A stretch of 64,000 nt of DNA from Ceratotherium simum simum (taxonomy: Eukaryota > Chordata > Mammalia > Perissodactyla > Rhinocerotidae), in assembly GCF_000283155.1 (NCBI RefSeq), contig NW_004454210.1, forward strand, positions 1,821,569 to 1,885,568, written 5' to 3'. Shown here in pieces: positions 37,913-50,290 of the stretch (position 1 is its first letter; each line of letters opens with the position of its first letter). Made by a program: the position numbers and the translations under genes. The notes under the pieces are model-generated. The model saw nothing but the letters and a program-made list of their open reading frames with translations, did no database searches and had not been told where the DNA came from.

Positions 37913-39203
37913 TGTGCCTTCTCTATTTTTATTTTTGTTAGTCTTGCTGGAAGTTTATCAATTTTATTGACTTTTTTCAACAAAGCAGCTTTTTGTTTCA
38001 TTGATTTTCTTTATTATTTTCCTGTTTTCAATTTCACTGATTTCTACTTTTATCTTTATTTTCTTTCTTCTTCTTGCTTTATGTTTCTTTTGCTCTTCTT
38101 TTTCTAATTTCTTAAGGTAGGAATTTAGATTATTGATTTGAGGTCTTTCTTCTTTTCTAATGTATGCATTTAGTGATATGATTTTCCCTCTCAGCACTGC
38201 TTTAGCTGCATCCCACATATTTTGATATACTGTATTTTTATTTTCACTCCATCCTATGTATTTTTTATTTCCTTGAGATTTTCTCTTTGACTCTTGGATT
38301 ATTTAGAAGTGTGTTGTTTAGTTACTAAGTATTTTGAGATTTTTCTGTTGTCTTTTGTTACTGATTTCTAGTTTGATTTCATTATGGTTAAAGAACATAT
38401 TCTGCATAATTTCAATTCCTTAAATCTGTTGAAGTTTGTTTTACGGCCCAGGATATGGTCTATTTTGGTGAAAAGCATGTATATTCTGCTCTTTTTGAGT
38501 GGAGTATTCTGTATATCTCAATTAGAATTTGTTGATTCATTGGGTGGTTCTGATCTTCCATATCCTTGTTGATTTTCTCTCTAGTAGTTCTAATAGTTGC
38601 TGAGAGGGGTTTTTCAAAGCCCCAAACTATAATTGTGGACTTGTCTATTTCTCCTTTCAGCTCTGTCAGTTTTTGCTTCATGGAATTTGAAGCTCTGTTG
38701 TTTGGTGCATACACATTTAGGATTACTATGGCTTCTAGTATATTGATCCTTTTATCATTATGTAATGTCTTTTTTTGTTTCTGATATTTATTTTTTACTA
38801 AGGTTTACTTTATCAATTACTAATGTAGCCACTCCTGCTTTTAAAAAAATATTGTTTGCATGGTATTTTATTTTTTCAATCCTTTTACTTTAATCTAACT
38901 ATGCCATTGAATTTGAAGTGAGCTTCTTATAAACAATACACAGTTGTGTTGTGTTTTTTTTAATTCACTTTTCCAAACTCTGCCTTTTAATTGTTATACT
39001 GAGACCATTTACTTTTAAGGTAATTATTGATATGTTAGGGCTTAAGTCTGCCATTTTATTATATGTTTTCTATTTATTTACTTTGTTTCTCATTTCTTTG
39101 TCTTCCTTTTCTTGCCTTCCTGTAAGTTACTTGGACATTTTAAAAAATTCCATCTTGACTTATTTATAGCATTTTTCACTGTATCTCTTTATATAGTTTT
39201 CTT

Positions 39204-39333
39204 TATATGGGACGCCACCACAGCATGGCTTGATAAATGGTGCATCAGTCCGTGCCCGGGATCCGAACCTGGGAACCCCAGGCCACCAAAGTGGAGTGCA
39301 CGAACTTAACTGCTATGCCACCAGGCCGCCCCT
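39204..39333 (-). mobile_element. ERE SINE fragment (reverse)
   Basis: Only the tRNA-like head half is present, from 'tatatgggacgccaccacagcatgg' through GGGATCCGAACC to 'cgaacttaactgctatgccaccaggccgcccc'. The tail and poly-A end are missing, so it is 3'-truncated relative to the SINE. Confidence 0.9.
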
Positions 39334-40640
39334 CCCCCTTATTCCTGAAGGATAGTTTTACCCAATGTAGAATTCACAGTTGATAGTTCTTTCATATCAG
39401 CATTTGAAATATGTTATGCTGCTTCCTTCTGGTCTCAATGGTTTCACATGAGAAATTTGTTATTCAAATTGGTGTTCCCTTATAGTTAATAAGTCGTTTA
39501 TTTCTGACAGCTTTCAAGATTCTCCCCTCATCTTCAGTTTTCACAAATTTAATTACAATATATCTTGGCATGGATTTCTTTGAATTTATCCTATTGGTGT
39601 TCATTCAGCTTTTTTTGATCTGTGGATCTATGTCTTTTGCCAAATTTGGGATTTTAGCCACTATTCCTTTGAGGACTTTTTCATCACCTCCCCTTCTCTT
39701 CTGCTTCTGAGATGGCAATGATATGAATCTTGGGTCTTCTGTCATTTTCACACAGATCCCTGATGCTCTATTTTTTTCAGTCTGTTTTCTCTCTATTGTT
39801 CAGATTGGGTAAAGTCTATTATTCTGTCCTCAAGTTCACTGGTTCTTTCCTCTGTCATCTTCATTCTACTATTGAGCCCATCAGTAAGGTTTTTTTTAAA
39901 TTATTATTTTTGTTATTGTATTTTTCACTTGTATAATTTCCATTTGCTTCTTTTTATACAGCACCTATTTCTTTGCTGAAATTTCCTGTTTTTTTATTTG
40001 TTTCAAGAGAATTTTTAGTTGTTTGTTGAAGCATTTTTATGATGAATGCTTTAAAATTCTTGTCAGATAATTTCATCTTGTTGTTGGCATCAGTTGATTG
40101 TCCTTCTTCATTCAAGTTGTGATTTTCCTGATTCTTGGTATGATGGGTGATTTTTTATTGTATCCTGCATGTCTTTGCTATTATGTTAAAAGACTCCAGG
40201 TCCTATATAAATTTTTCATTTCAGTAGTCAGTCACTCTTTAGGTTTAGCACACAGGTCCTGGTTTACTTTTATGAGTGGTAGTTCCAATGAAAATTCAAT
40301 TTTCAGAGTGTTTTCAGTGTTATTTCAGTCTGTTTAGTTTATATAGTGCCAGTGAGGCTCCCACTGGCCCTTCTGGTGCTACTTGAGAGGGCAGAAGGAG
40401 CCTCCCTAGACTGTTTGCCTGCTGTTTCTAGGTGGGAGAAGGGAGTCTCTGGCCTACAGGGATAAAGAGCTCTTCCAGGGCCAGGCACTTGTTGTGGCAG
40501 GACAGTACCTGTCTTGAGCAAAGAGTGTCCCAGGCTGGTTGCCAGCTGTGGTGTGATCACCTTAGCTGGTGCCACTTGGACTCCTGGTGTCTCTGCTTGG
40601 GGGCGGGGAGTACCAAGCAGAATGAGGGTACTTCCCAGGC

Positions 40641-40858
40641 TAGGTGTCTGTGTTGATTATTGTAGCTATGTAAGTCTTACAATTGGGTGGAATTATTCCC
40701 TCCACATTATTCTTCTTTGTCAATGTTGTTTTAGATATTCTAGTTCTTTTGCCTTTTGATATAAATTTTAGAATAATCTTGTCTCCAAAAACTCTTGCTG
40801 GGATTTTGATAAAACTTGCACAAAACTTGTATACCAATTTGAGTATAATTGACATCTC
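40641..40858 (-). mobile_element. L1 ORF2 fragment, antisense
   Basis: 'Gtagctatgtaagtcttacaattgggtggaattattccctccacattattctt' and 'gctgggattttgataaaactt...gagtataattgacatct' correspond to a segment of L1 ORF2 downstream of the RT, reversed. It is out of order with the neighbouring L1, so it is a separate copy or a rearranged piece. Confidence 0.75.
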
Positions 40859-40864
40859 AGCAGC

Positions 40865-41115
40865 CCAAGGTTGAAATGGGGAGGAATGGAGGAGGGGACA
40901 GATGGAAATTAGTGTTATCCTGGAGGAAGGGGAAGGAGCTTGGAAGACAGTGAGTGGGTTGAGGATGGTGGGAAATTACATTTTAAGAGTAGAGAAGCTC
41001 TAAGATGAAGCTGCTGCTGCTCCATGTGAAGTTGTTTGAATTATTATACTGTCAAATCTTCCTCCACCAAAATTAAGTCTACCACGTGCTAAGGGCTTTG
41101 TGTGACTCTGTGTGT
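40865..41115. repeat. Diverged duplicated segment, copy B
   Basis: Partner of the segment at about 35,800-36,100 (see that entry), same orientation, about 5 kb away. The sequence between the copies is almost entirely L1 and ERE. A short (TG)n tract follows at about 41,099-41,121. Confidence 0.6.
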
Positions 41116-42813
41116 GTGTGTATCAGGGCTGGGTTTCACACCTGGGTCCCTGAATATAGAGGTGTCAAGATGCATAGACATAGGAGTCCAGGGACCAGGG
41201 TCCAAGTTCAGAGGGCAGGCAGAATGTGTGCCCCTGGGCGTCCCAGGGCTTGTCACTTGTACAGCCAGAGGGAGTGGGAGATGTTGAGTCTTTTTTATCT
41301 ATCTCTTGAGGGCAGAGGAACCTAGGTGGCATCTGTGGCTTGCTCCCATTTTGCTCTAAAAACAACCAGAATTGGAAATTCCCCCGATGGTCTTCTACCA
41401 GTTTGAAAAGTGGGTGGGGAAAAAGAGGGTGAAATTAAGTCAGATGTGGCAGAATGATTTCTATTAGGGACAGAAAAGTCCCTCTGATGGGTGTGGATTG
41501 TGCAGGAGCCCTAGTCTTCTCACTTCTCAGGAGGCAATGTCGACTTTTCCTATAGCGAGAGTTTACCTTACCAGTCACCTCCACAGACACTTTCTGGTTC
41601 CCATGCTTACTTCTTTGTCCTCCGTTCCAGGATTTAGAACCAGCTTTCTACCCAATGGATGAGGAGATTACAGAATGAAGAGGGGGATCTTGAACCAACC
41701 CAATCCCATCACCACCACCACCCCCAACTAAACTTCCAGACCATCAGGTCCTGCCCCAAAGCACTGACATCCCAAGCAAAGCTCCACGAAGCCAAATTCC
41801 AGTTTGATAAGAGAATTGGGATATCGTTTTGAGCTGGCAGCAAGATTGAAAAATCATCCTCAGGTTCTAACCTGCCTATGCTGTTCCACACTGCGGGGGG
41901 GTTGGAAGATGCGTTAACCCGTCTGTGAGGGCTGTCACCTGGCAACATCTCCCAAGGTGTTCACACCAACAGATGCCAAACTTGCAATGTGGATTCGAGA
42001 CACAACTCATGCCCTTTTGCTTGTCATGAGTCAGATGCCCCTTCTTTATCAATTTCATATTTCAAATCTTGATTAAGTCCCGTGACCCGTGAATAACTTG
42101 ATACCCCAGTTAGAGCAGGGGTTGGTTATAAATAGCGTTACAGATTTCTAAGTGCAAATATGTACTCTTCAGCCAGCCAAGAGGACTTCAGATCTGGTAG
42201 CTGGGAACATGCTGGCTCAGAGAAGAGTGGTGTCCAGAGAATACTCCTCAGATCCCCCCCATTTCTTCCTTCTTCCCCTCCCCCGTCAACCTTAAGGGCA
42301 GGTCCAGAGCAGGTGGGCCTGTGGGAATTGGGGTATGTGCAGGAGTCTGGCCCCATCTGAGGGCACCCTGGGCACTCTTCTAGGCTGCCGGTTCTGGGAG
42401 GACTGGGGCAGGATGAGGAGAGGCCCAAACCCATCTTTGCTGAGCACAGAAAGGCCCAGAAGGGGAGAAAACAGGCAGGGGATACCTGAAGACGGGGAGC
42501 TCAGTTGACGTTGCCAGCCGTCTGATCCTTCCTGGCTTCCAGGGGCAGTTGACACCAGGACATCCTCCCCTGCATTCCCAAGGGCTGGACGAGTCAGGGC
42601 CACGGAGGGTGCTCCCGCGACCTTTGGACTAAGGAGGTGGCATATCCCCCTGGGCACACTGAGAAAGCCCAGCTTTCTGGTGGGACCTGCCCCAAGTCCT
42701 CCTGGCTGTTGTGTGGGGTAATCAGCCACCCTGGTTTGCCCAAGACTTTCCTGGTTTCTGCACTGAAAGTCCTGTGTCCAGGAAACCCCTCAGTCCCAGG
42801 CAAATGGGGACAT
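41116..42813. other. Intergenic, nothing recognised
   Basis: Unique sequence with no exon, RNA gene or nameable repeat. Short open frames on both strands have no domain. Confidence 0.5.
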
Positions 42814-42828
42814 TTGGTCACCAGATTT

Positions 42829-44134
42829 TTTTTTTTCCTCCCTCCCCACTTCCCCTCTGGTAACCACCAATCCAATCTCTGTGGGTGTGTTTGTTGTTGT
42901 TATTATCTACTACTTATGAGTGAGATCATACAGTATTTGACCTTCTCCCTCTGACTTATTTCACTTTGCATAATACCCTCAGTGTCCATCTATGTTGTCA
43001 CAAATGGCTGAATTTCTTCGTTTCTTATGGCTGAGTAGTATTCCATTGTGTATACATACCACCTCTTCTTCATCCATTCTTCCCTTGATGGGCACTTGGG
43101 TTGCTTCCAAGTCTAGGCTATTATGAATAACGCTGCAATGAACACAGGGGTGCATGTCCTATACGAATTGGTGTTATCATGTTCTTTGGATAAATACCCA
43201 GCAGTGGAATAGCTGGATCGTATGGTAGTTCTAACTGTAATTTTTTGAGGAAACTCCATACTGTTTTCCACAGTGGCTGCACCAGTTTGCACTCCCACCA
43301 GCAGTGTATGAGAGTTCCCTTCTCTCACATCCTCTCCAACACTTGTTGTTTCCTGTCTTGTTAATTATAGCCATTCTGATGGGTGTGAGGTGATATCTCA
43401 TTGTAGTTTTGATTTACATTTCCCTGATAGTTAGTGATATTGAACACCTTTTCATGTGCCTTTTGGCCATCTGTATATCTTCTTTGGAGAAATGTCTGTT
43501 CAGGTCGTTTGCCCATTTTTTAATTGGATTGTTAGTTTTTTTGTTGTTGAGATGTATGAGTTCTTTATATATTTTGGAGATTAAGCCCTTATCAGATGTA
43601 TGGTTTGCAAATATCTTCTCCCAATTGTTAGGCTGTTTTTTAGTTTTGTTGATCATTTCCTCTGCTGTGCAGAAGCTTTTTAGTTTGATGTAGTCCCATT
43701 TGTTTATTTTTTCTATTGTTTCTCTTGCCCCGTCAGACGTGGTGCTTGAAAATATGTTGCTAAGACCAATGTCAAAGAGCGTACTGCCTATGTTTTCGTC
43801 TAGAAGTTTCATGGTTTCAGGTCTTATATTCAAGTCTTTAATCCATTCGGAGTTAATTTTTGTGTATGGTGTAAGATAATGGTCTACTTTCATTTTTTCG
43901 CATGTGGCTGTCCAGTTTTCCCAACACCATTTGTTGAAGAGACTTTCCTTTCTCCATTGTATGTTCTTGTCTCCTTTGTCAAAAAATCCGTAGACGTGTG
44001 GGTTTATTTCTGGGGTCTTGATTCCATTCCATTGATCTGTGTGTCTGTTTTTGTGCCACAACCATGCTGTTTTGGTTACTATAGCTTTGTAGTGTATTTT
44101 GAAATCAGGGAGTGTGATACCTCCAGCTTTGTTC
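42829..44134 (-). mobile_element. 5'-truncated young L1, antisense
   Basis: Starts with poly-T, then 3'UTR and the ORF2 C-terminal region reversed. A long minus-strand frame (43,414-44,061, 215 codons) reads [20 protein letters not shown] and [14 protein letters not shown], diagnostic of ORF2 near its C-terminus. It is flanked by a 15-bp target-site duplication with two mismatches: TTGGTCACCAGATTT (42,814-42,828) and TTGGTCCCTAGATTT (44,135-44,149). The long surviving frame marks it as the youngest L1 here. It is not functional, lacking ORF1, EN and RT. Confidence 0.93.
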
Positions 44135-44149
44135 TTGGTCCCTAGATTT

Positions 44150-45494
44150 CTGTGAGTGGCTGTGAAAGTCAGTTATAACCCGCTTGAGGGGCAGCCCTGA
44201 ACCCGCTGTCTGGTGCTCACAGGTTGGCTGAGGGTAGCTTAGAGGACCTCCCGAGGATGAAGGATACCAAGTGTGATGGAAAATGCCCCTTCCAATCATC
44301 CGCCTTCTAAAGCAAGGATCAGAGCAACCCCACCTGGGACACTTTTCTGGGGAATCCGCACCCAGTCCGCACCCATCCTAACCCAACCTCCCGTCACCTG
44401 GAGAGGCAGGCAGATCCCGCCTGCCTGTCACTAGGCACCAGGAGGCCAGGTGCCCACTTCCATAGCCTTGCAGCTTTTCCACGGGAAGCAGACGCTGGTG
44501 GCTCCTTGGCTCTCCAGCCCCAGATACCGCTCCTTCTGAACTTCCGTGCTGGGAGGTGCTGAGGTCACCCAGGAGGAGGGTCAGCTAAAATCCAGCAGCT
44601 GCAGAGCGGCTCTCTGATGTCCTCACGTAGAAAATGTCAAGGGTTTCAGGAGACCTCACAGACCAGTGAAGTGTGCTCGTCTCCCCGCCCCTCCCTTTGG
44701 CCTGTGGGGAAATCAGAGGCCAAAGTCGCTTGACAGCCAAGATTGGAATGACAATCTGGGATGCTTCATCCCTAGCTCTCTGTGCAGCCCGGCTGTCCCT
44801 GATCTGGCGGATGCACATGCGCCTCCTCGGTGTCAAGGAACCAGACCTAAAAGCCAAGACTAACTTAGCCCTTAGGGGCCGTGCCCTCAGGGTCTCAACT
44901 GGGAGAACTCCTGGTGAGAGAACTTGGGTCTCTCTGTGGAGCCGCCCCTAGCCTCTCATCATGCCCAGTGCTTGAGGAGGGAGGGCAGTAGTTACACTGG
45001 TGTTTGCTTTAGAAATGTTTTCTATACTATACATTTATATATTTCTACGTACTATTTCCATGTGTCTGTTGTATTTCACATGCACAAAACTTAAAAATGA
45101 AAAAGGACATAGATTTGTCCCGGGCAAGAGTTGCCAAGGAGGTGAGGAGCATTGAGTGGGACTGTGTCCCTCTGAGGACGTCCACGCTGTCTGGAGGAGC
45201 CCTGGCAAGATGCTGCAGGGTGGGAGACCCCAGACTGTGGGGGAGATGGGGGTGGGGCACACACTCCACAGGCCTCCCCCAGCTGTGCCAGGGGAGCTGC
45301 TGCCATCTCCAGGCCCTGGTTAGAATAGAGACCAATGCATCAGGGAACTCATTTCTGCCTTGCACAGACCTGAGAGCGCTGCTCCTGGAGGGGCCTGCAG
45401 TGGGGCAGGAGAAACGCTTTGCTGCAACCCCAGGGTGACCATGAATGCTGGCCTCAGACGGAGCCCTGAGCCCGGCCCCAGACTGCATTTGTGG
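44150..45494. other. Intergenic, nothing recognised
   Basis: Unique GC-moderate sequence. No exon, RNA gene or clear transposon. Confidence 0.5.
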
Positions 45495-45662
45495 AACAAT
45501 TTCTAACCTGGGGTCCATGGAAGGCAGCAGGGGTCTTGACACCCCTAGTGCTGTATTTACAATCTTCTGTGATGCGTCTTCTTGGAGGTGAGAGCTAATA
45601 GCTTCCAGAGCTTTTGAAAGGGGTCCAGGGATCTATAGAGGTTAAGAATCAGTGCTGTACAT
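45495..45662 (+). mobile_element. Possible hAT-type DNA transposon fossil (MER58-like)
   Basis: 'Tttctaacctggggtccatgg', 'cttttgaaaggggtccagggatc' and 'ggttaagaatcagtgctg' resemble a non-autonomous Charlie/MER58-type element, including the GGTTAAGAAxCAxTG end. Weak; the family is a guess. Confidence 0.4.
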
Positions 45663-45714
45663 GTAGTTCAGTAATAGCAAAACAGGAAGAGATCATCTTT
45701 ATTCATCTTCTTCT

Positions 45715-45818
45715 GTGGCCCAGGCCCCATTATTCCTTTCTACAGATGAGTAAACTGAGGCTCAGAGTGCTAAGTAACTTGTCCAGATTCCCACAGCTGG
45801 AAAGTTGGAGTCCTCAAA
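45715..45818 (-). mobile_element. MIR SINE fossil (reverse)
   Basis: 'Tttctacagatgagtaaactgaggctcagagtgctaagtaacttgtccagattcccacagctgg' is the reversed MIR core. Diverged. Confidence 0.7.
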
Positions 45819-48800
45819 CAGAGGCTATTTCTTCGGTTTTCTCCTGGAGAGGGGAGGAGCGGGGAGAGTCCCATGTGCAGCTTGCAGGAAGATCTGGGCC
45901 TCTTCTGGCTCGGTGCACAGAGAGCAGAGGGTGGGGGTGGGATGGCTGCCCAGTGGGCCTGGGGCACTGGTGCTGAAGCTCCAGGTTGGTGCAGAAGCCG
46001 TCAGGTGTGGCCTCCTCTCTTCCCTCCTGTAGGGTGTCAGAGAGGGGCTGAAAAGGGACAAGCAGGCCCTCCTGAGCTTTGAGACAGCCAGAGGGAGAAG
46101 AGTTCCATGCAGCCCCTTCTCTGGCCTTTAGGTGGCCCTGGGGCTGCGGGTGACCCTGGGGGGCTCCTTGGCAGTGGCAGGCTGGGATCCGCGCCTGGGA
46201 GGCGGGGAGTGGTGATGTGAGCATACAGAAGAGTCAGGGCATGTGTGGGCTCAAACTGGAGAAATGAGCATAAGGTGTGTCCTGAGGGGCCAAACCAGCA
46301 ACATCAATTCAGGGTGGGGGAGGCTGATGAGGCACACATGCTTAAGAAAACGACCTGGGGGTCAGGGCTGGCCCCAAGCTGGCAGTTAGCAGCACTTAGA
46401 GAGAACTGGTTGTGGGGTGGGGCCCATCACAGGGTGTGGAAGTGTTGAGGGCTAGGAAGTGATCTTTCCTCAGCCCTGAGCATCACCCCACCCTCACTGG
46501 AGAGTCCTGTCCTCTGAAGGGCAGGCTGATGTCTGCCCTGGAGTTAGGGGACCTCGGGGCCACTCACTTGCCTGTGACTGGGAAGGGAGCGCCTTTTTCT
46601 GTCCCTCAGGCTTCACTCACACCTTCAGTCTCTCAAACAGAGGAGGGATGTGAGGAGAAGGAGACAGATGAGGCTGGATTTGGAGGGCCCCACAGGGCTG
46701 GGCCTTGGAGAGGGCCTAATACAGGTTTCTGGGGAGGCTGGGAGCATAGCCTGCCCTCAGTGCCGCCCTTTCCCGGCACTTTCACTGCCTACTGTCTGTT
46801 GGTCCCCTGTCTGTCAGTCAGCAGGCTGAGTCAGAGATGCCCCGGGGCTGGGGGCCGCCTGCCAAAGGCCTGACTCACTGAGAATGGCTGACTGGTTTCT
46901 CCAGCCTCTGTCCCTCCTTGTCACAACACGCTGAGGGGTGAGGGCTGGGGAGGCACGTGGGCGGCTCCTCCCGCAGCAAGGGGCACTGGGGCTTCCGTCC
47001 CGGACAGGCCGACCCCTTGCGACTGGGGCCCCGAACTGCCAGCAAGGCCCTCCGACGTGGGCTTCTCCTTGCTCCTGAGCCTGACATGAATCATGTCTGT
47101 GCTCAGGACACATGTGGTGACTGAATGAATGGTTCCCTTCTCAGTGCTGGCTGCATGTCACACTCCAGCCCTCCCGGGCCCACACGGGACCGTGTAGACC
47201 TCGGCTTCCTCAATTCCGCAAGATTGGAAATGCTCCGCTAATTTTTATGCCATGGTTCAAAAAGGCATTTTCCTAACACCTCACTTAGTTCCCTCATTAG
47301 CTCCGATTTCACATTTTATTTGAATGAGAAATAACTCACAAATTTTCAAGTAAAGGAGACAAAATGTCAAGTAATGTACCAGAAGAACAACAGTGCTTGA
47401 TAATTTCATCGCATGAAGGATTTGGGTGGGAGCGAGCCTTTGCGTCTGTGTGCTATGGAGCAACTCTGCCGAGAAATCTGCATTCCTGAGATGGGGACCT
47501 GTGGCTCCCTGTTGAGGGCAGGCCCCAGTGCCCAACTGCCATCCAGCCCCTGGGAATAGCAGGCACTGCAGCCTGGCTCTGCATCTCTGCTTCTGAGCTG
47601 GTCCAGGACCGAGGGCCTCTTGATGTGGAGGCTGGGGCTGCAGGGCCCGGGGTGCTGCTTGGTGGACTGTGGTGGGCGAGGCTCAGGGGCTGGGGAGCTG
47701 CAGCGACGGCTGTGAGGAGCGAGGGTCCAGGTGGCACACAGCAGCCTGTGTGTAGGGCTTGTGTCAGTGAAGACTTTCATTGACACGCAATGGGAAACAA
47801 GACCCACTGGCTCCCAGAGCTGCCAAGTCCAGAAGGGGCTCTGGCTTTAGGTCCCACTGGTTCCTGGGGTTCGAATGGGACCCTCTTGGTGCTCCTTCCA
47901 GCTTCCTCTCTTTGTCTGATTGTCTGCATCTGGCTCCATTCTGAGTGAGTAGGAGGCAGATTGGCCACACGCTGCCGCAGTCCGTTCAACCCTGGTAGAA
48001 AGAGAACTCTGTCTCATCATTCACATGACAATCCCCAGACAGGTTCTGACCCTTTCTAGCTGTGTGACTGAGGGAGTCCTGACCTATTGTGAGGCTAATA
48101 GTTCAGGGAGATAAATAATAGACCCGAGGGGACCTAGATGGGAGATTGGAGTCTCGATAACAAAGAGGATTTCAATCCAATTCGGGGCAGACAACCTCTC
48201 GCAGAGAAACTTCTCTTCCCCTTGTGTCCAGCAAACAGTCATGTGACCAGGTTGCACACACTTGATGGGCCTTCTGGGGCAGTTGATTGTGGTGACCTTC
48301 CAGCCACGGGGCCAGCAGCGGGGTTTGGGTCCCTGTTCCCCATGTTGTTCAGGGGCAGCACTCAGATCCAGCAGGGCCAGATGTGGAGTCTGGGAGAAGG
48401 ACCAAGGTTGCAGGGCTCCTAGGCTGCATGGTCAGGAAAGCACCTGCCCGTCCCCACTGGAGCATGCGGCTCTCCACCTCCTCCACCTTCTACTGGAACA
48501 GGTTGCCCTGGACCCTGGGCTGAGGCTAGTTTTGGGGCCCCTTGCAGGAGGCCAGCTCCCTCTCTGGGAGGCCAGGCTGCAGGGAATCCGTTTTGAACAG
48601 GTTAGCTCTTACCTCCCATTTCCCTCCCTTGGCCCAGCCACAAACTACCAGCCCCTGCACGACCATCTTCCAAACATCCCACCAGTTGCCAGATGGAGTA
48701 GGGCCAGTGGCACAGAGCTTCTGGTGTTTCCTGCCATGGGCTGGGATCGAACCCAGCACAGCTGCTGGAGGCCTGTTGTGAGAACATCCCTAAGCTTTTC

Positions 48801-49685
48801 TACAGACCCAACATTCAGCATTGGTTAGTGCCTGATGGTGACATTTACTCCTGCATCCAGCGAGAGGGCCTCACACCTGAGGAGTGGACATGGCACTCCC
48901 TCCAGAAAGGGGGTGTGCTTCACAAACTCTTCTACCCCACAGCTCCACGCATTTCCCATCCCCGCTGGACTAAGTCTACACTCAGCCTGCCCATGGTCTC
49001 CCAGACCTGAACGCTCCCCCGATCCACCCTTGGTTCTAGCTGAGGCTTCCAGGCCTGTGCCAGAAACAGGCTGGGAGAGCCTGCTCAGCCTTCGCTGAAC
49101 CCACAGGACCCTTGGCTCCAGGGGACCTTCCCTGTTCCCACCCCTCCCTGGGTGACTTCTCAGTGCCTGTGTGTGATAACGTCTGTGCCGGGGGAATTTG
49201 GCCCCCTAGTCGGCCTCCCCTTGTGCTGCTCTCTGACTGTGTCCTGTGTGTGGCCCTGTTTTCTTACAGAGAACACAGCCTCTTTAGTGACCTTCGTCAC
49301 TAAAGTCACCTCGTCACTCATCAGTGACCCTGGCACTCTGTAAATGCTTAGCAAGTAGGGACCTAGGGACGGTGAAGTTAAAATGGATGTGAGCTTCATT
49401 TGGTCCAGACTTTCCACTGAGCAGATGAAGTGACTGAGGCCCAGGGCAGAACAGTGACTTGCTGTAACCAGCCAGCTTGTTAAGGCTGAAACTATTTGTG
49501 AGACCTGGCTGTCTCGGCTCTCAGGCCAGTGTCTGCCCAGCTGCCCAAGCTGCCCTGAGAACTGAGTCAGTGAATGAGTCTCCTGCTCTGAAACCAGCCA
49601 CTCGAAGGATCTAGAAAACAATTCTCAGACTTTCTCAATCATGTCAGAATAGGCCTTGTACCTTTTGAGAAATGCTCAATAAAGA
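45819..49685. other. Intergenic, no gene seen
   Basis: Nearly 3.9 kb of mostly unique sequence. A weak reverse MIR-like patch lies at about 49,405-49,490. Open frames up to 188 codons (48,262-48,828) show no domain and no conserved-looking composition. Nothing else is recognised. Confidence 0.5.
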
Positions 49686-49910
49686 AACCTTTATGTGTTG
49701 TTCAGATATTTTTTAGCTGCAAATTACAGAATCCCCACTCAAGCTAGCTGACGCACAAGAAGGAATCTATTGCCTCATGTTCAAAGCAGTCCAGGCAGGA
49801 GCTGACCACAGGCCTGAGAGGTGTCAATCTGGTGCCAGTTGGGCTGGACAGAGAGGGTTCTTGAGAGTGAGGACCCTGGGAGGACCGGCTAAGGCGGCTC
49901 CCTCTGGGGG
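49686..49910 (+). mobile_element. Ancient interspersed repeat, family unassigned
   Basis: 'Agctgcaaattacagaatccccactcaagctagctgacgcacaagaaggaatctattgcctcatg' is a pattern I associate with a common old mammalian repeat (gcaagtaacagaaaaccc...tattggctcatg). I cannot name the family with confidence. Confidence 0.4.
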
Positions 49911-50029
49911 AGTGGGGGTTTTCTGTCGGGGAAGGGGCTGCTGTCTGTGAGCCTTGGAGAGGGAGGTGGGGGAGGAGAGGAGGGAATATCTAGTCTAGAA
50001 GGATGCCTGCATTGTAAAGCCTGAGTTAT

Positions 50030-50290
50030 GAAGCTGTCAGAATGTTTTCTTCACAATTTGTTATGAAGTATTTCTTACGTACTGAAGAGCGTGTAAGTAA
50101 GTGCACAGGTTAAAGAATAGCAATAAAGTGAATACCACAGAGCCACCACTTAGGACGAGAAAATGAACTCTGCCAGGCCCGGCACCAGCCTGGAGAAACT
50201 CGCCTCCACAGCACCCTCCTCCCTTCCCATCCAATTTTGAGTTTAGTGTTCTGTTTCCCACCTTGGAATATAGCCCTTTTCACAGCTGCT
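50030..50290 (-). mobile_element. Possible old L1 3'-end fragment
   Basis: 'Tatgaagtatttcttacgtactgaagagcg...aatagcaataaagtgaataccacagagccaccactta' resembles the reversed 3'UTR start seen in other L1M copies. Weak evidence. Confidence 0.3.

Larger units (their letters stand above)
37223..40640 (-). mobile_element. L1 element, RT to 5'UTR, antisense, interrupted by two EREs
   Basis: A second, independent L1M-type copy. 37,225-37,420 repeats the ORF2 segment already present at 36,985-37,180. The minus strand then continues into the ORF2 endonuclease domain (38,460-38,714: YAPNNRASNSMKQKLTELKG, DKSTIIV), then ORF1-like and 5'UTR-like GC-rich sequence (40,331-40,640). EREs interrupt it at 37,664-37,912 and 39,204-39,333. 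Non-coding now; many stops. Confidence 0.8.

Noticed and set aside
36717..38714. Reverse transcriptase and endonuclease-like minus-strand frames as genes
   Set aside because: Degraded L1 ORF2 pieces broken by stops and EREs.
43414..44061. 215-codon minus-strand frame as a host gene
   Set aside because: It is the C-terminal part of L1 ORF2 within a truncated L1 flanked by a target-site duplication.
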